64,000 bases of DNA from contig NAVB01000487.1 in assembly GCA_002179805.1 (NCBI GenBank), positions 44,324-108,323 of the forward strand, written 5' to 3'. Each line of letters opens with the position of its first letter. Position 1 is the stretch's first letter. The translations under genes were made by a program, and so were the position numbers. The DNA is from Acanthamoeba lenticulata. Lineage: Eukaryota > Discosea > Longamoebia > Acanthamoebidae. Positions 11,072 to 20,496 of this stretch are shown piece by piece. The notes under the pieces were generated by a model. It did no database searches and had not been told where the DNA came from. It saw nothing but the letters and a program-made list of their open reading frames with translations.

Positions 11072-14000
11072 TCAACCAGACGAAAGGGCCGAGAGGAGGG
11101 ACTGGTAGTGGGCCATCGCCGGGTGGCCCAGCGCCTTGAGCCGCGCCGCGTAGTCGGCGTAGACCCGCGTGAGGACGGCCAGCCGGGGCTGGCGGCCCGG
11201 CGGGCACGCCTGGGCCAGCAGCGCCGCGCGGCCCAGCTCGCCCGCTTCGTGCAGCAGCGCGACGGCCTCGGCGCAGGCGCCCAACGACAACAGAATCTCG
11301 GCCGCCTGAGCGCCGTGACCACATCATCATCAGCATCATCATCATCGCCTCCTTCATCTTCTTCTTCATCAGAGGCGCACCTTGGCCTTGCGCCCGGTGG
11401 CGCTGAGGTGAGCCACCCAGTGGCGCAGGACGGCGGCGGCCTCGGCGTCTGAGAGGACGATCTTGGCCAGCCAGGCGGCGTCGGTCCAGCGCCCGTGGTT
11501 CTGCAGGTGACGACAGGCCTCGGCCCCGCGGCCCACGAGACACAGCATCTGCACGCCGTCCTCGACCCACCCGCTGGCCACCATGTTGTGCGCCACCTCG
11601 CCCACCTGTTGGGCGCGTCGTGCTGACGTCAGCATGGGACGTGGCGCCAAGGGAGCCAGAACAGACGGACGGACCGTTTGCTGGAAGGCGTTCTGCGAGT
11701 GCGAGGCGGCGATGACGCAGGCCTTGAGCATGTCCGTGTAGAACTTGGGGTTCGACGCTGGCGTGTCCAGGAGCAGCCGCATGGCCTTGTCCTTCTCCCC
11801 CAGCAGCAGGTCTGTCGTTGCATGCTTGAGATTCCACGCTCTCGGGTGTGTCACATGAGAAGGGAAGGGGGGAGGAGTACGGAGGTCGGTCAGCTTCTGG
11901 GAGAGGTCGTAGGTCATGTTGGCGCTGCTGGCGGTCTCGCTCGCCCGCGCGCGGTCCCACTCGAGCGCGCGCGTCGTGGCACCGCTGCACATCACGCCGA
12001 GCTCCGGCGGCGGACCTCCATCGGCAGCCACGGCCGCGTCCTGCGGCTGGCTGTCGGCATCATTGGCTGTCGATGGGGCCGGAGAGGCGACGACAATGGC
12101 GGCGGCAGACGAAGCGGCCTCCGCAGTCGGTTCCTCCGGCGCCGCAAGAGAGGTGGAGCTCGAGGCCGTGGACAAGAAGTGAGCGGCCAGCGTCCAGAAC
12201 CGAATATCTATAGTTTTTTAAAAAAAAAAATAATTAAGAAATTGATTATTATTAATGATATTAATGATATTGTTAATTGCCAAAAAAGGCCCATTTCGCC
12301 GGCAAGAGCAGGAGGAGGGAGCGACGCACCGCCTTCGTCGACAAAGTAGTTGGCCACGCGGAGGCACCGCTCGGGGATCGACAGCGCCGGGTCCCGCAGG
12401 CCCTGTGGTTGTGGTTGTTGGTGTTGTTGCGGGCCAAGGGAGGATCAGTACAACGAGCCCCAGCTGAGGTCCATGGGGCCAGGACTGTACGCGAAGGGCG
12501 TCGGGGTCGAGGGCGTGCAGGGCGTCGGCCAGAGCGCGCGGCGCCTTGGACAGCGGGTGGAGCAGGTACACCTGACGACCGACGTGCGCTCATGTGAGGC
12601 AGCCGGCTCAGCGGACAGCCCACGAGCACGAGGGACGACGGACCTTGAGCATGGCGGGGAGGAGGCCGCCCAGGAGGAAGGGCGAGTGCAGCGGCCCGTC
12701 CTCGGCCGCTTGTTCCCAATGCAGCGGCGACGCCGAGGAAGAGAGCGAGCGGTCCAGCACGCGCACGCACCCGTCGCTCGTGGCTTAAGGTGGTGGCTGA
12801 CGTCAGCCATTCCACCAAAGGGACCAACGTCAAGGAGAGGACGCGTGTGCATGTGTACCGACGACCGGGTGGACGGGGGTGAGCCAGTCGAGGTCGAGCG
12901 CGCGGAGCTCGCGGCTCTTAAGGTAGCTGCTCGTGGAGATGCGCACGCCGTGGTCCACGTCCCACACCCCGAACTCGCCCTCGCTGAACTGCACCAAGAT
13001 CTGGTGGCCCTTGGCTCCCGGCGCGAACTAAATCGCCATTAAATCAGATATTTAGTATTAGTAAAAAAACGCTATGAAAGAATAAAAATAAATGGAGAAT
13101 AATTGATCAAATAAAGAAATAAATGAGAAATAAATGGAAAGAAGAAACATGAGGTACGCACCACGATGTTCCTGATGAGGCCCTTGTTCGTGTGGAACAC
13201 GAGGGAGCGCTTGGTGTCAAAGTTGTAGCAGTGGATGGTGCCCGACGTGTCGCCCGTCACCAGGAACGCGTCCTTCCTGCGTCCGGCCACGGAGGAGAGA
13301 AGAAGCCTCACCATGTGAGCGGAGGCCAAACAAACAAAAGGGAGGACCAAGTGGACGCCCACGGACCAGGTCAAGGCCGAGATGATGCCGGTCCCGATCT
13401 CGCCCTGAAAGGCCGCGGCGGCCACGCCACCGTCGCTGACGACGTGCTGGTGGACCGTGCCGTCGGCCAACACGAACAAAAACTGCTCGCGCGGCCGCCC
13501 TGCTCGCCACCTCACGCCACGTCAGCATCGGTTCCTCCCCAGAAAAGACGAGTCGGCGAGACGACGCACCGCCACCACCGTTGCTGCCGGGCGAGGCGGG
13601 CGGAGGCGTCGGGCACCAGTCGAGGGCGGTGATCTGCGAGGCCTTGAGGAGCGCGATGAGCGAGAGCGAGGCGATGTCCCACACCTCGAAGGGCTTGTCC
13701 TTGAGCATCACCACAAAGTACTGGCGCAGCGGCGACACGCGCAGCCCACGGATGAACGTCGGCTCCGCCGCCGTGTTCTGCTCAGAAGGTGCAAGAGGAG
13801 GTCAGAGGCCTCGAGGCTTAGTTGGCGAGGATTTGGGGCCACCGCACCTTGCGCACTTCGCGCAGGCGGCCCGTGTGGAGATCGAGCAGGAAGACCTTGT
13901 TGACGAACTCGCCACGGCCCACACTTGAAAAAACATGTTAATTGTTAATAAAGTTATATATTTTTATGGAAATTAATTTAATAAATAATGTAAATGTATA

Positions 14001-16058
14001 TTAATTTTTTATTAAAAAAAAAAGGTGTAACGTACTCTTCGCAGGTGTAGAAGATGAGGGTCGAGGCCGAGAGCCAGTAGAGGCCCCGGACGGGGAAGTT
14101 GGCCGGGGCGACGGGCCCGTGGACGAGGTACTGCGCCCGCGTGCGCAGCTTGCTCATGTCCACGGTCTGGATCATGCCGTTGAAGGTCCCCAGAGCCAGC
14201 AGCGGGTGGGCCCGTGGCGCGAACGGCGAGACCGTGACCGTGCTCACCGGGTTGGGCAGGTGGTGCGTCTGGCCGCTCAGGTACACGCGCCCGCCCGTCC
14301 GCGCGGGGCCCGACTCGCGCTCGGCAAAGTCCCAGCGCCACCTTAACCATGCCCCGCCAGTCAGCTTCATGAAGAGGACGGCCGTGATGTTGATGGTGAT
14401 GTGGATGGTGGTTGGGGGGATGCTCGTACAGGTTGCTGTCGCTCATGAGGGCCACGAGCTGGTGCGGCTGGAGCGGGCGGGCGGCGATGCCGTAGGCCGT
14501 GGTGGGTTTGTTCTTTTTGCCGGGCTTGAACTGCTTCGGGGCCTCGCACTGGCACTCGCGGTAGAACGCATAGCTCTGGCCCTCGTGCTTCTTGTACACG
14601 ACCAACCTGTCCCCGAGCCGGTCCACGTTCTCGTCATCATCTCCATCGACCACCACCCCCACAACAATGACGAGGACAACGACGATGAAGAAGACGACGA
14701 CAACGACAGAGGGCCGTACGAGCCGTCGAGCTGGAGACAGAAGAGGCGGGTCGTGGGTCCGGCCGAGGAGACAATCACGCGGCGGAAGGGCGACTTGCTG
14801 GCCTCGAGCACCACCGTGCCGACCACCTGCCGCAGGCCAAAGTCGAAGGCCAGGATGCGATGCGGGAACAGAAAGTAGACGATGTGGCGCGCCGTGGGCG
14901 AGAAGGCCATCTGGACCAGCATGCCCATGCCCTGCTCGGCCACGCTGTGGCGCAGCACGGCCTCGCCCCCGGGCGCCAGGCGCGGCTCCCTCACTGCGCT
15001 CACGGCATCAGCCATCATGCCGACGACGACGACAACGACGACGACGGCGTCATGACGCAGCCTCAACAGCACGAGGAGGAAAGGGAGCGGAAGAAGGGGG
15101 AGCGCACCGTTGATGAGGTACATGCCGCCGGCGACGGAGGCCGCCCAGAGCTCCTCTGGGTTGAAGCGGTCAAACTCGATGGTCAACATCGGCCCCGGCA
15201 GGTCGACGCTCCATAACTGCTCGCGAGATGAGATGAAAGATTGACGGTAAATGAAAAACGAGGACGAGAAGAGGGCGAGGGGGCGGGACCTTGTTTCCGG
15301 TGACGGTGTCCCAGAGCACGAGCGTGCCGGGATGGTAGAGCGCCAGCAGCAGCGACGGAGCCTCTGGGTGCCAGCACAGGTCCAACACGCTGGCGTCCTC
15401 GCGCCCAATCTCTGTTCTCATGCATGAGAATGGGACCAACGCAGGAAGGTCATGTACGTAGGGGAGGGGCCGCACCCATGGTGACCTTGACCTCGGCCTT
15501 GAGCACGTCCCACACGATGACGCTGCCGGCCGAGTCGCCCGAGGCCAGGACGAGCGGGCAGTCGACCATCTTGTTCTCCCAACTCTCGCGGCCCCACTGG
15601 AGCTGCGTGACGGGAGCGCGGTGCTCGTCCAGCGTCTGGAGGAGGGCCAGCGACGACGGGTCGACCACGATCACGCAGCACTGGCACCCATAGGCCACGA
15701 GGCCCTGGCGGCCCCAGGCCACAGCGCCTGACCGGACAGGAGGTTGGTGAAGTGGATTTTCTTTTGATTTCAAACACAAAATAACGGGCCGCGAACCTTT
15801 GTTTTGCTTGATGGGGCGGCCGGGCAGGACGCGACGACGCGTCGCAGCGTGTGTGGCCGTCACTGCGGCTGCAGCTGCCGCTTTGCGCAGCTCGCCTGCT
15901 GTGGGCGGGGCGGGAGGGTCGGGCCGAGAAACGGCAGCGGTGAAATTGCTGGTCGCGCTTCCAGCCGAATGGCTCGTTGTGGCCGCAACGCTCCCCGCAG
16001 ACGACGAGACAGTGCGCGCTCGCGCCGAAGAAGCAGGGGGTGTGCTCGCTGGCCACAT
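11072..16058 (-). CDS. WDR11: WDR11-like WD40 beta-propeller protein
   Basis: WDR11 acts in a Golgi/endosomal tethering complex and in ciliary signalling in animals. The N-terminal propeller begins with 'GAVAWGRQGLVAYGCQCCVI', VVDPSSLALLQTLDEH and a repeat ending SVIVWDVLKAEV. These match the conserved WDR11 opening. Middle exons carry 'LLLALYHPGTLVLWDTVTGN', LWSVDLPGPMLTIEFDRFNPEE and HRILAFDFGLRQVVGTVVLE. The C-terminus has the alpha-helical block 'EDGVQMLCLVGRGAEACRHL', then AAWLAKIVLSDAEAAAVLRHW and VYADYAARLKALG. It stops at 11072-11074 (TGA). About 15 exons are joined by short introns. The chosen ATG (16056-16058) gives an Ala/Thr/Ser-rich N-terminal extension of about 75 residues that animal homologues lack, so the true start could be further in. 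Its start codon lies 83 bp from the transposon edge. Confidence 0.9.
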
Positions 16059-16137
16059 GTGACCGCTTTGTCGAGGGACTGTTCTGGTTTGCTTTCTTCC
16101 CTTTTTCCTTTGCGCTTTTCTTGTGCATTAAAAACGT

Positions 16138-16141
16138 TTAA
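16138..16141. repeat. Target-site duplication TTAA, left copy
   Basis: TTAA immediately precedes GGCCGCTTGCTGGGAAT. The matching TTAA is at 20440-20443, immediately after the inverted copy. Confidence 0.75.
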
Positions 16142-16158
16142 GGCCGCTTGCTGGGAAT
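16142..16158 (+). repeat. Left terminal inverted repeat
   Basis: GGCCGCTTGCTGGGAAT. The reverse complement of the right end is GGCCTGCTTGCTGGGAAT, so the pair differs by one inserted base. Confidence 0.75.
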
Positions 16159-16260
16159 AAAATTTCGCTGACTCTTTGGCCTGACACGTCACCTTTTGCT
16201 GACGTGTCAGGCCAAACTTCCACTGACATTTCGCTTTCCCAGCAAGCAAGAAAAGCGGCC
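16142..16260. repeat. Palindromic left end of the transposon with a perfect 17-bp hairpin
   Basis: The first 119 bp of the element begin GGCCGCTT and end AAGCGGCC. GCTTGCTGGGAA near the start is mirrored by TTCCCAGCAAGC near 16237-16248. At the centre, TTTGGCCTGACACGTCA (16175-16191) pairs perfectly with TGACGTGTCAGGCCAAA (16200-16216) across an 8-base loop. The whole block could fold back on itself. It could be a transposase-binding structure or a small nested element. No gene is visible between 16261 and 16602. Confidence 0.8.
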
Positions 16261-16831
16261 AAAATGATTTGTAAATGATTTTGTTTGTGTCGACAACCGC
16301 TACTTTGTAGACAAAGTTGTGGTTATTGTCGGCACTTGTGGTGCCTTCGCTTTATTGTTTGCTGTCCCCAAAGGGGGGCTGTGGATACTGCTGGTATAGC
16401 AATCAATAAAATCTTGGTTGCTTGTAAAGAGTAATGCCAGGTTCAGGCCTGCAGTCTTGGGGAAAAACGAAGATGAAGGCGAGTATGAAGCCTAGAAAAG
16501 ATGTTTTGTTCTGTTGGTTGGTGGAATTTTTTTTTTTAAATGATTGTTGTTGGCTGGAAATGACATTTATTTGGTTGCCGACAACCAAACACAAAGAACA
16601 AGATGAAGAAGGCTCGTAAGGGCAAATACCCTTTTTTTTGTATGTGTGGTTCTTGGATAGAACGCCACCGGCACATCAAGGCACATTTTACATGCATACA
16701 AGGTTCTTACATTCCTGTCGTTGCAATTACCAGCAGTACATTCACCTTTATTGTCCCAACTAGGGCCACTGCCGACCACCTGCACACTCTCACCACCGCC
16801 AACCGCCTGCACACTTTCGCCACCGCCAACC

Positions 16832-17090
16832 GCCACAACTGCCACGACTGCCGTGACCGCCACGACTGCCGCGACCACCGCGACTGCCGTGACCGCCGCA
16901 ACTGCCGCGACCGCTGCGACTGCCGTGACCACCGCAACTGCCTCAACCGCCGTGACTGCTGCGACTGCCTTGACCGCCGCAACTGCCACGACCGCCGCGA
17001 CTGCCTCGACTGCCGCGACTGCTGCGATTGCCTCGACCGCCGCAACTGCCTTGACCACCGCGACTGCCTCGACCGCCTGCACACTTTCGC
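16832..17090 (+). repeat. 9-bp-period Thr/Ala-coding repeat tract 1
   Basis: Imperfect repeats of the type ACTGCCGCGACCGCC; in the transposase frame they read as Thr-Ala strings. They are flanked by ACCTGCACAC-YYTCACCACC repeats (16778-16831 and 17083-17200). Confidence 0.8.
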
Positions 17091-18498
17091 CACCACCGAC
17101 CACCTGCACACCTTCACCACTGCCGACCGCCTGCACGCCTTTGCCACCACCGACTGCCTGCACACCTTCACCACCGCTGACCACCTGCTCAACACCATCA
17201 GCACCCAGCCCACCATCGCCATCAGCACACATAGCACCATCAAGTCCCATTGCACAGCAGCTAGGCGGGGACATGGTAGCAATAGAGGTCAGCAAGTGGG
17301 TGCAGCTGGTTGAAAGCAGCCCATGCTCTTCAGTGAGGTGCCCAGGGCAGCTTACCGTTGTTCAAGGCTCACGAGTAGGTCTCGTGTGTACACTGGTGAC
17401 TGAATGCTCGAAATGCACACGAAAGGCCAAGCACTCAACTGTCCCTACTACCACCATTCGCCGACCTGGTGTAACATGAGGGAGAGCACCATTAGCCTTC
17501 AATCTTGAAGCAGTCGCAGCGGAAGTACTCAATGGAGGGCGACACATGAAGCACACACATCAGCAGTGGTCATGACGCCAGGTGGGACTCTGTACAGCAA
17601 CTTGGCAAGCCATGGAGGGTTGTGTGCTTGTCCAAGTGAAGGCAGTGGCCAAGCGCTCGTGTGAGGAGTTAGTTGCCTCATATCTCAAGAAGAAGCCTGA
17701 GGATGTGCACCTTGTGCTGTGTGGCGACTTCGGCTGGTCCCAACGGCGGAGTGCGAGCGCAGGTGTCTACGTCCTCATTGATGCTAGCATTGGAAAGGTC
17801 CTCCATCAAATCATCCTCACCAAGCGCTGCACACGTAAGATCTGTGGGAGAGAGGTCATAATAAGAAAGGGCAACTACTTCGGCACATCGAAGGGAATGG
17901 AGGGAGAAGCATTCCGCCGCATGCTCAATTGGCTTGAGGAAAAGAAGCTGATGCTGTACTTTAAGGTCATGGTCTGTGATCAAGACAGCTCTGTCCTTCG
18001 CCAGCTGCGGGAGGACCTGTGAACAAAGCACGTGCTTGTCAAGCACGATCCTGGCCACACAAAGAAGAACTTCGTCAATGACCTCAAAAAGGTGTTTGGG
18101 CTCAGCAAGAGATACAAGTACCTTGCTGAACGGATTGGCCGGTGGTTCATGCGATGCCTGAAGGAGGCACAGGCCTTTGTGGAACAACGCACCTATGACA
18201 CCAAAGAAGCGAAGGATGCAGCTCGGCTGGCTGAGTTCTGTCATCGCATGAACTGCGCCTGCACGCACTACTTCAGCTTGCTCTGCTCTCTTGGGTGCCC
18301 CTGCTACACGCCAAAGGACACTGGAGTTCAGTTCCAGGCGGGAGCTGAAGAGGAGGAGGAGTCAAGTGAAAACAATGAGGACAGCAGCATGCACCTTGAT
18401 GACGGTGAGGTGAGCAAGGAGCTTGAGGATTATGAAGTGTCCGACAATGATGAAGGGCTGGATGATGATGATGAAGAGTCAGATGATGAGTGGCTCTA

Positions 18499-18927
18499 CA
18501 TGACGACCGCCATGACCGCCGTGACTGCCATGACTGCCATGACCAGCACGACCGCCGTGATCGCCGCGACCACTGCGACTGCCTCGACTGCCGCAACTGC
18601 CACGACCGCCGCGACTGCCGCAACCGCTGCGACCACTGCGACTGCCGCGACCGCTGCAACTGCCTCGACCGCTGCAACTGCCTCGACCGCCGCGACTGCT
18701 GCGATTGCCTCAACCGCCGCAACTGCGTTGACTGCCATGACTGCCGCGACCGCCGCGACCGCCGCAACTGCCGCGACCGCCGCAACTGCCGCGACTGCCA
18801 CGACCGCCGCAACTGCCGCAACTGCCGTGACCGCCGCAACTGCCGCGACCGCCGCAACTGCCGCGACCGCCGCAACTGCCTCAACTGCTGTGACTGCCGC
18901 GACCACTGCAGCCACCACAACCACCAA
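18499..18927 (+). repeat. 9-bp-period Thr/Ala-coding repeat tract 2
   Basis: The same unit as tract 1, about 430 bp long. It lies in the transposase insertion region directly before the F-box and keeps the frame open. Confidence 0.8.
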
Positions 18928-18937
18928 TGGACCAATA

Positions 18938-19055
18938 TCAATCTTCTCGTTGCCAAATGAGATGCTCTTGCACATCATGAAGAAGCTGACCATGCCGCAA
19001 GACTCCTTCAACTTTGCGTCCACGCATCGTCACTTCTGGGCCATCTTCTGTGACA
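18938..19055 (+). other. F-box domain inside the transposase frame
   Basis: The translation reads 'FSLPNEMLLHIMKKLTMPQD', then SFNFASTHRHFWAIFCDKSF. The LPxEMLLxIMxxL...F..AS..RxFWAIF pattern fits the Skp1-binding F-box. It lies between the second catalytic Asp and the catalytic Glu of the transposase. Confidence 0.7.
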
Positions 19056-20421
19056 AGTCATTCGCTCTTGACCATATCTTCGTGCTTGCCAAGAAGAATT
19101 ACCTGCGCCAGACAACTGAGGATGACCATGTGGTGGCGACAGCTGCCATTGCTTGCATTGATCGCATCATTGAGCGTGCCAGAGAGTTCGTGCACCTGTA
19201 CAACACCTGCGGTAATGAAAACATCAACCACTGCTGCACTTCTGACCTCCCCAAGTCAGTCTTCTTCGGTGCAACATACACATGCTGAGTGTGGCTCTCT
19301 GTCCTTCGGTGGAATCTTGATGGTCCTGGTGCCGCACAGGCTGCTGTCTGGCGTGAGCTCGGCCTTCTGGTCACATCGATTCTGCAGACACGGTGGGACG
19401 AAATGGACAAGCAGCTGCACATTGCACGGAAGCGTCAATCATCCCAAACAGCACACGCATGCACTCTTGAGTTGAACAAGCAGAATGGCAAGCTGCGGCA
19501 AGAAGAGTGCACAGCATCAAAGGTGAGGCGCGATGAGTACCGTTCTGGTCCAGACAAGACAGCTTTCCCATTGGAGTCTTCATCTACCCCTCGTCGCTGC
19601 CACCACCAGCCTGCCCCAGACCCTGCTGCACTCACCGCAGCCACTGCAGTCACAATGCAGGGTAAAGGGTTAATAGCTGCCCTTCGCCACTATGGCCTGG
19701 TCGTCAAGCATACTGGTGAAACGGCTGATCAGCAGCGTGAACGGCTCCGGCACCATCTTGCAACAGACCACCCATCAGCAACTGCCACCCCCACTCCTCC
19801 TCCATTATCAGCCATCACCATCAGTCCTCCTCCACCAACCACCACTCCTCTACCAGCAGCCATCTCTGCTCTTCCATCAACCACTACTCCTCCTCCTCCA
19901 TCAACTGCCACGCACCGAAGAAAGAAGCTAGCCTTGCACCCCTCTTCACTCACTCCACAAGATGTGAAAAATGTACAAGGACGGGACTTAGATGAAGCTA
20001 TGAAGTACTTCGGCCTGCCGAACAAGGTCTCGTCAAAGGAGAAGGTCAACCAGCGGCGAGCACATCTGCAGGCCTTTCTCAACGACCGCACAACACAGGA
20101 GCACACTGTCAGCAATGATGTGGGCGCACAATTTACGGCACATTCGGCGAGGAAGCGCCGCGCGGTGGAGGCACCAAATCCTCTTGGCGATCTCGCACCT
20201 CAACCGACGGCACATACGGCGAGGAAGCGCCACGCAGTGGAGGCGCCACATCCTCTTCATCCCGCACCCCAATCCACGGCACCTTCCGCCTTGTCGCTCC
20301 CCACTGTCGCGCAATCTTAGGTGCCGTTTGGCCCCAAGGAAACAAATAAAAAACATATTTCCTGCAGCGGCCAGGCCACCAATAGTACGAATGTCCCTAA
20401 AAGAAAGGCCCACCAATGAAG

Positions 20422-20439
20422 CATTCCCAGCAAGCAGGC
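20422..20439 (-). repeat. Right terminal inverted repeat
   Basis: ATTCCCAGCAAGCAGGCC, the inverted partner of 16142-16158. The 100 bp between the transposase stop and this repeat hold no recognisable gene. Confidence 0.75.
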
Positions 20440-20443
20440 CTTA
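20440..20443. repeat. Target-site duplication TTAA, right copy
   Basis: TTAA directly follows the right terminal repeat, pairing with 16138-16141. Confidence 0.75.
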
Positions 20444-20496
20444 AAAGCTTTTCTGTATTTGCGTAGTTCCATTGATGTACGTCGACGGTGGAGCGA

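Larger units (their letters stand above)
16603..20320 (+). pseudogene. Kolobok/Mutator-like transposase with embedded F-box; four in-frame TGA codons
   Basis: One frame (codon starts at 16721, 17582, 18032, 19289) is free of TAA/TAG from about 16660 to the TAG at 20318. TGA codons interrupt it at 17477, 17573, 18020 and 19286. In order it holds a Cys-rich segment (about 17325-17430; CPGQL, TECSKC), 'FNLEAVAAEVLNGG', the first catalytic D in GDFGW (17726) and NYFGTSKGMEGEAF. The second D follows in VCDQDSS (17978), then KHDPGHTKKN, an acidic stretch, a Thr/Ala repeat, an F-box (about 18938-19055), the likely catalytic E in GNENINH (19217), and two SAP-like helical motifs. An N-terminal C2H2-like finger (CMCGSWIERHRHIKAH, from ATG 16603) is in another frame and would need an intron or frameshift to join. 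Transposases of this type cut and paste DNA in the nucleus. As it stands the gene is inactive unless TGA is read through. Confidence 0.75.
16142..20439 (+). mobile_element. Kolobok-like DNA transposon (TTAA target site), transposase frame damaged
   Basis: The 4,298-bp element starts GGCCGCTTGCTGGGAAT (16142-16158) and ends with the inverted ATTCCCAGCAAGCAGGCC (20422-20439); the two differ by a single-base gap. Both ends abut TTAA. TTAA duplications are typical of the Kolobok and piggyBac superfamilies. The encoded transposase (GDFGWSQRR, NYFGTSKGMEGEAF, VCDQDSS, GNENINH) resembles the Kolobok/Mutator-like type and not piggyBac. Unlike the neighbouring genes, the element has visibly AT-richer coding DNA and long simple repeats. 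It has landed between two housekeeping genes, UTP6 and WDR11. The boundaries are read directly; the superfamily is inferred. Confidence 0.8.

Noticed and set aside
16138..20443. piggyBac assignment from the TTAA target site
   Set aside because: The transposase motifs (GDFGWSQRR, GTSKGMEGEAF, GNENIN) do not resemble the piggyBac DDD domain.
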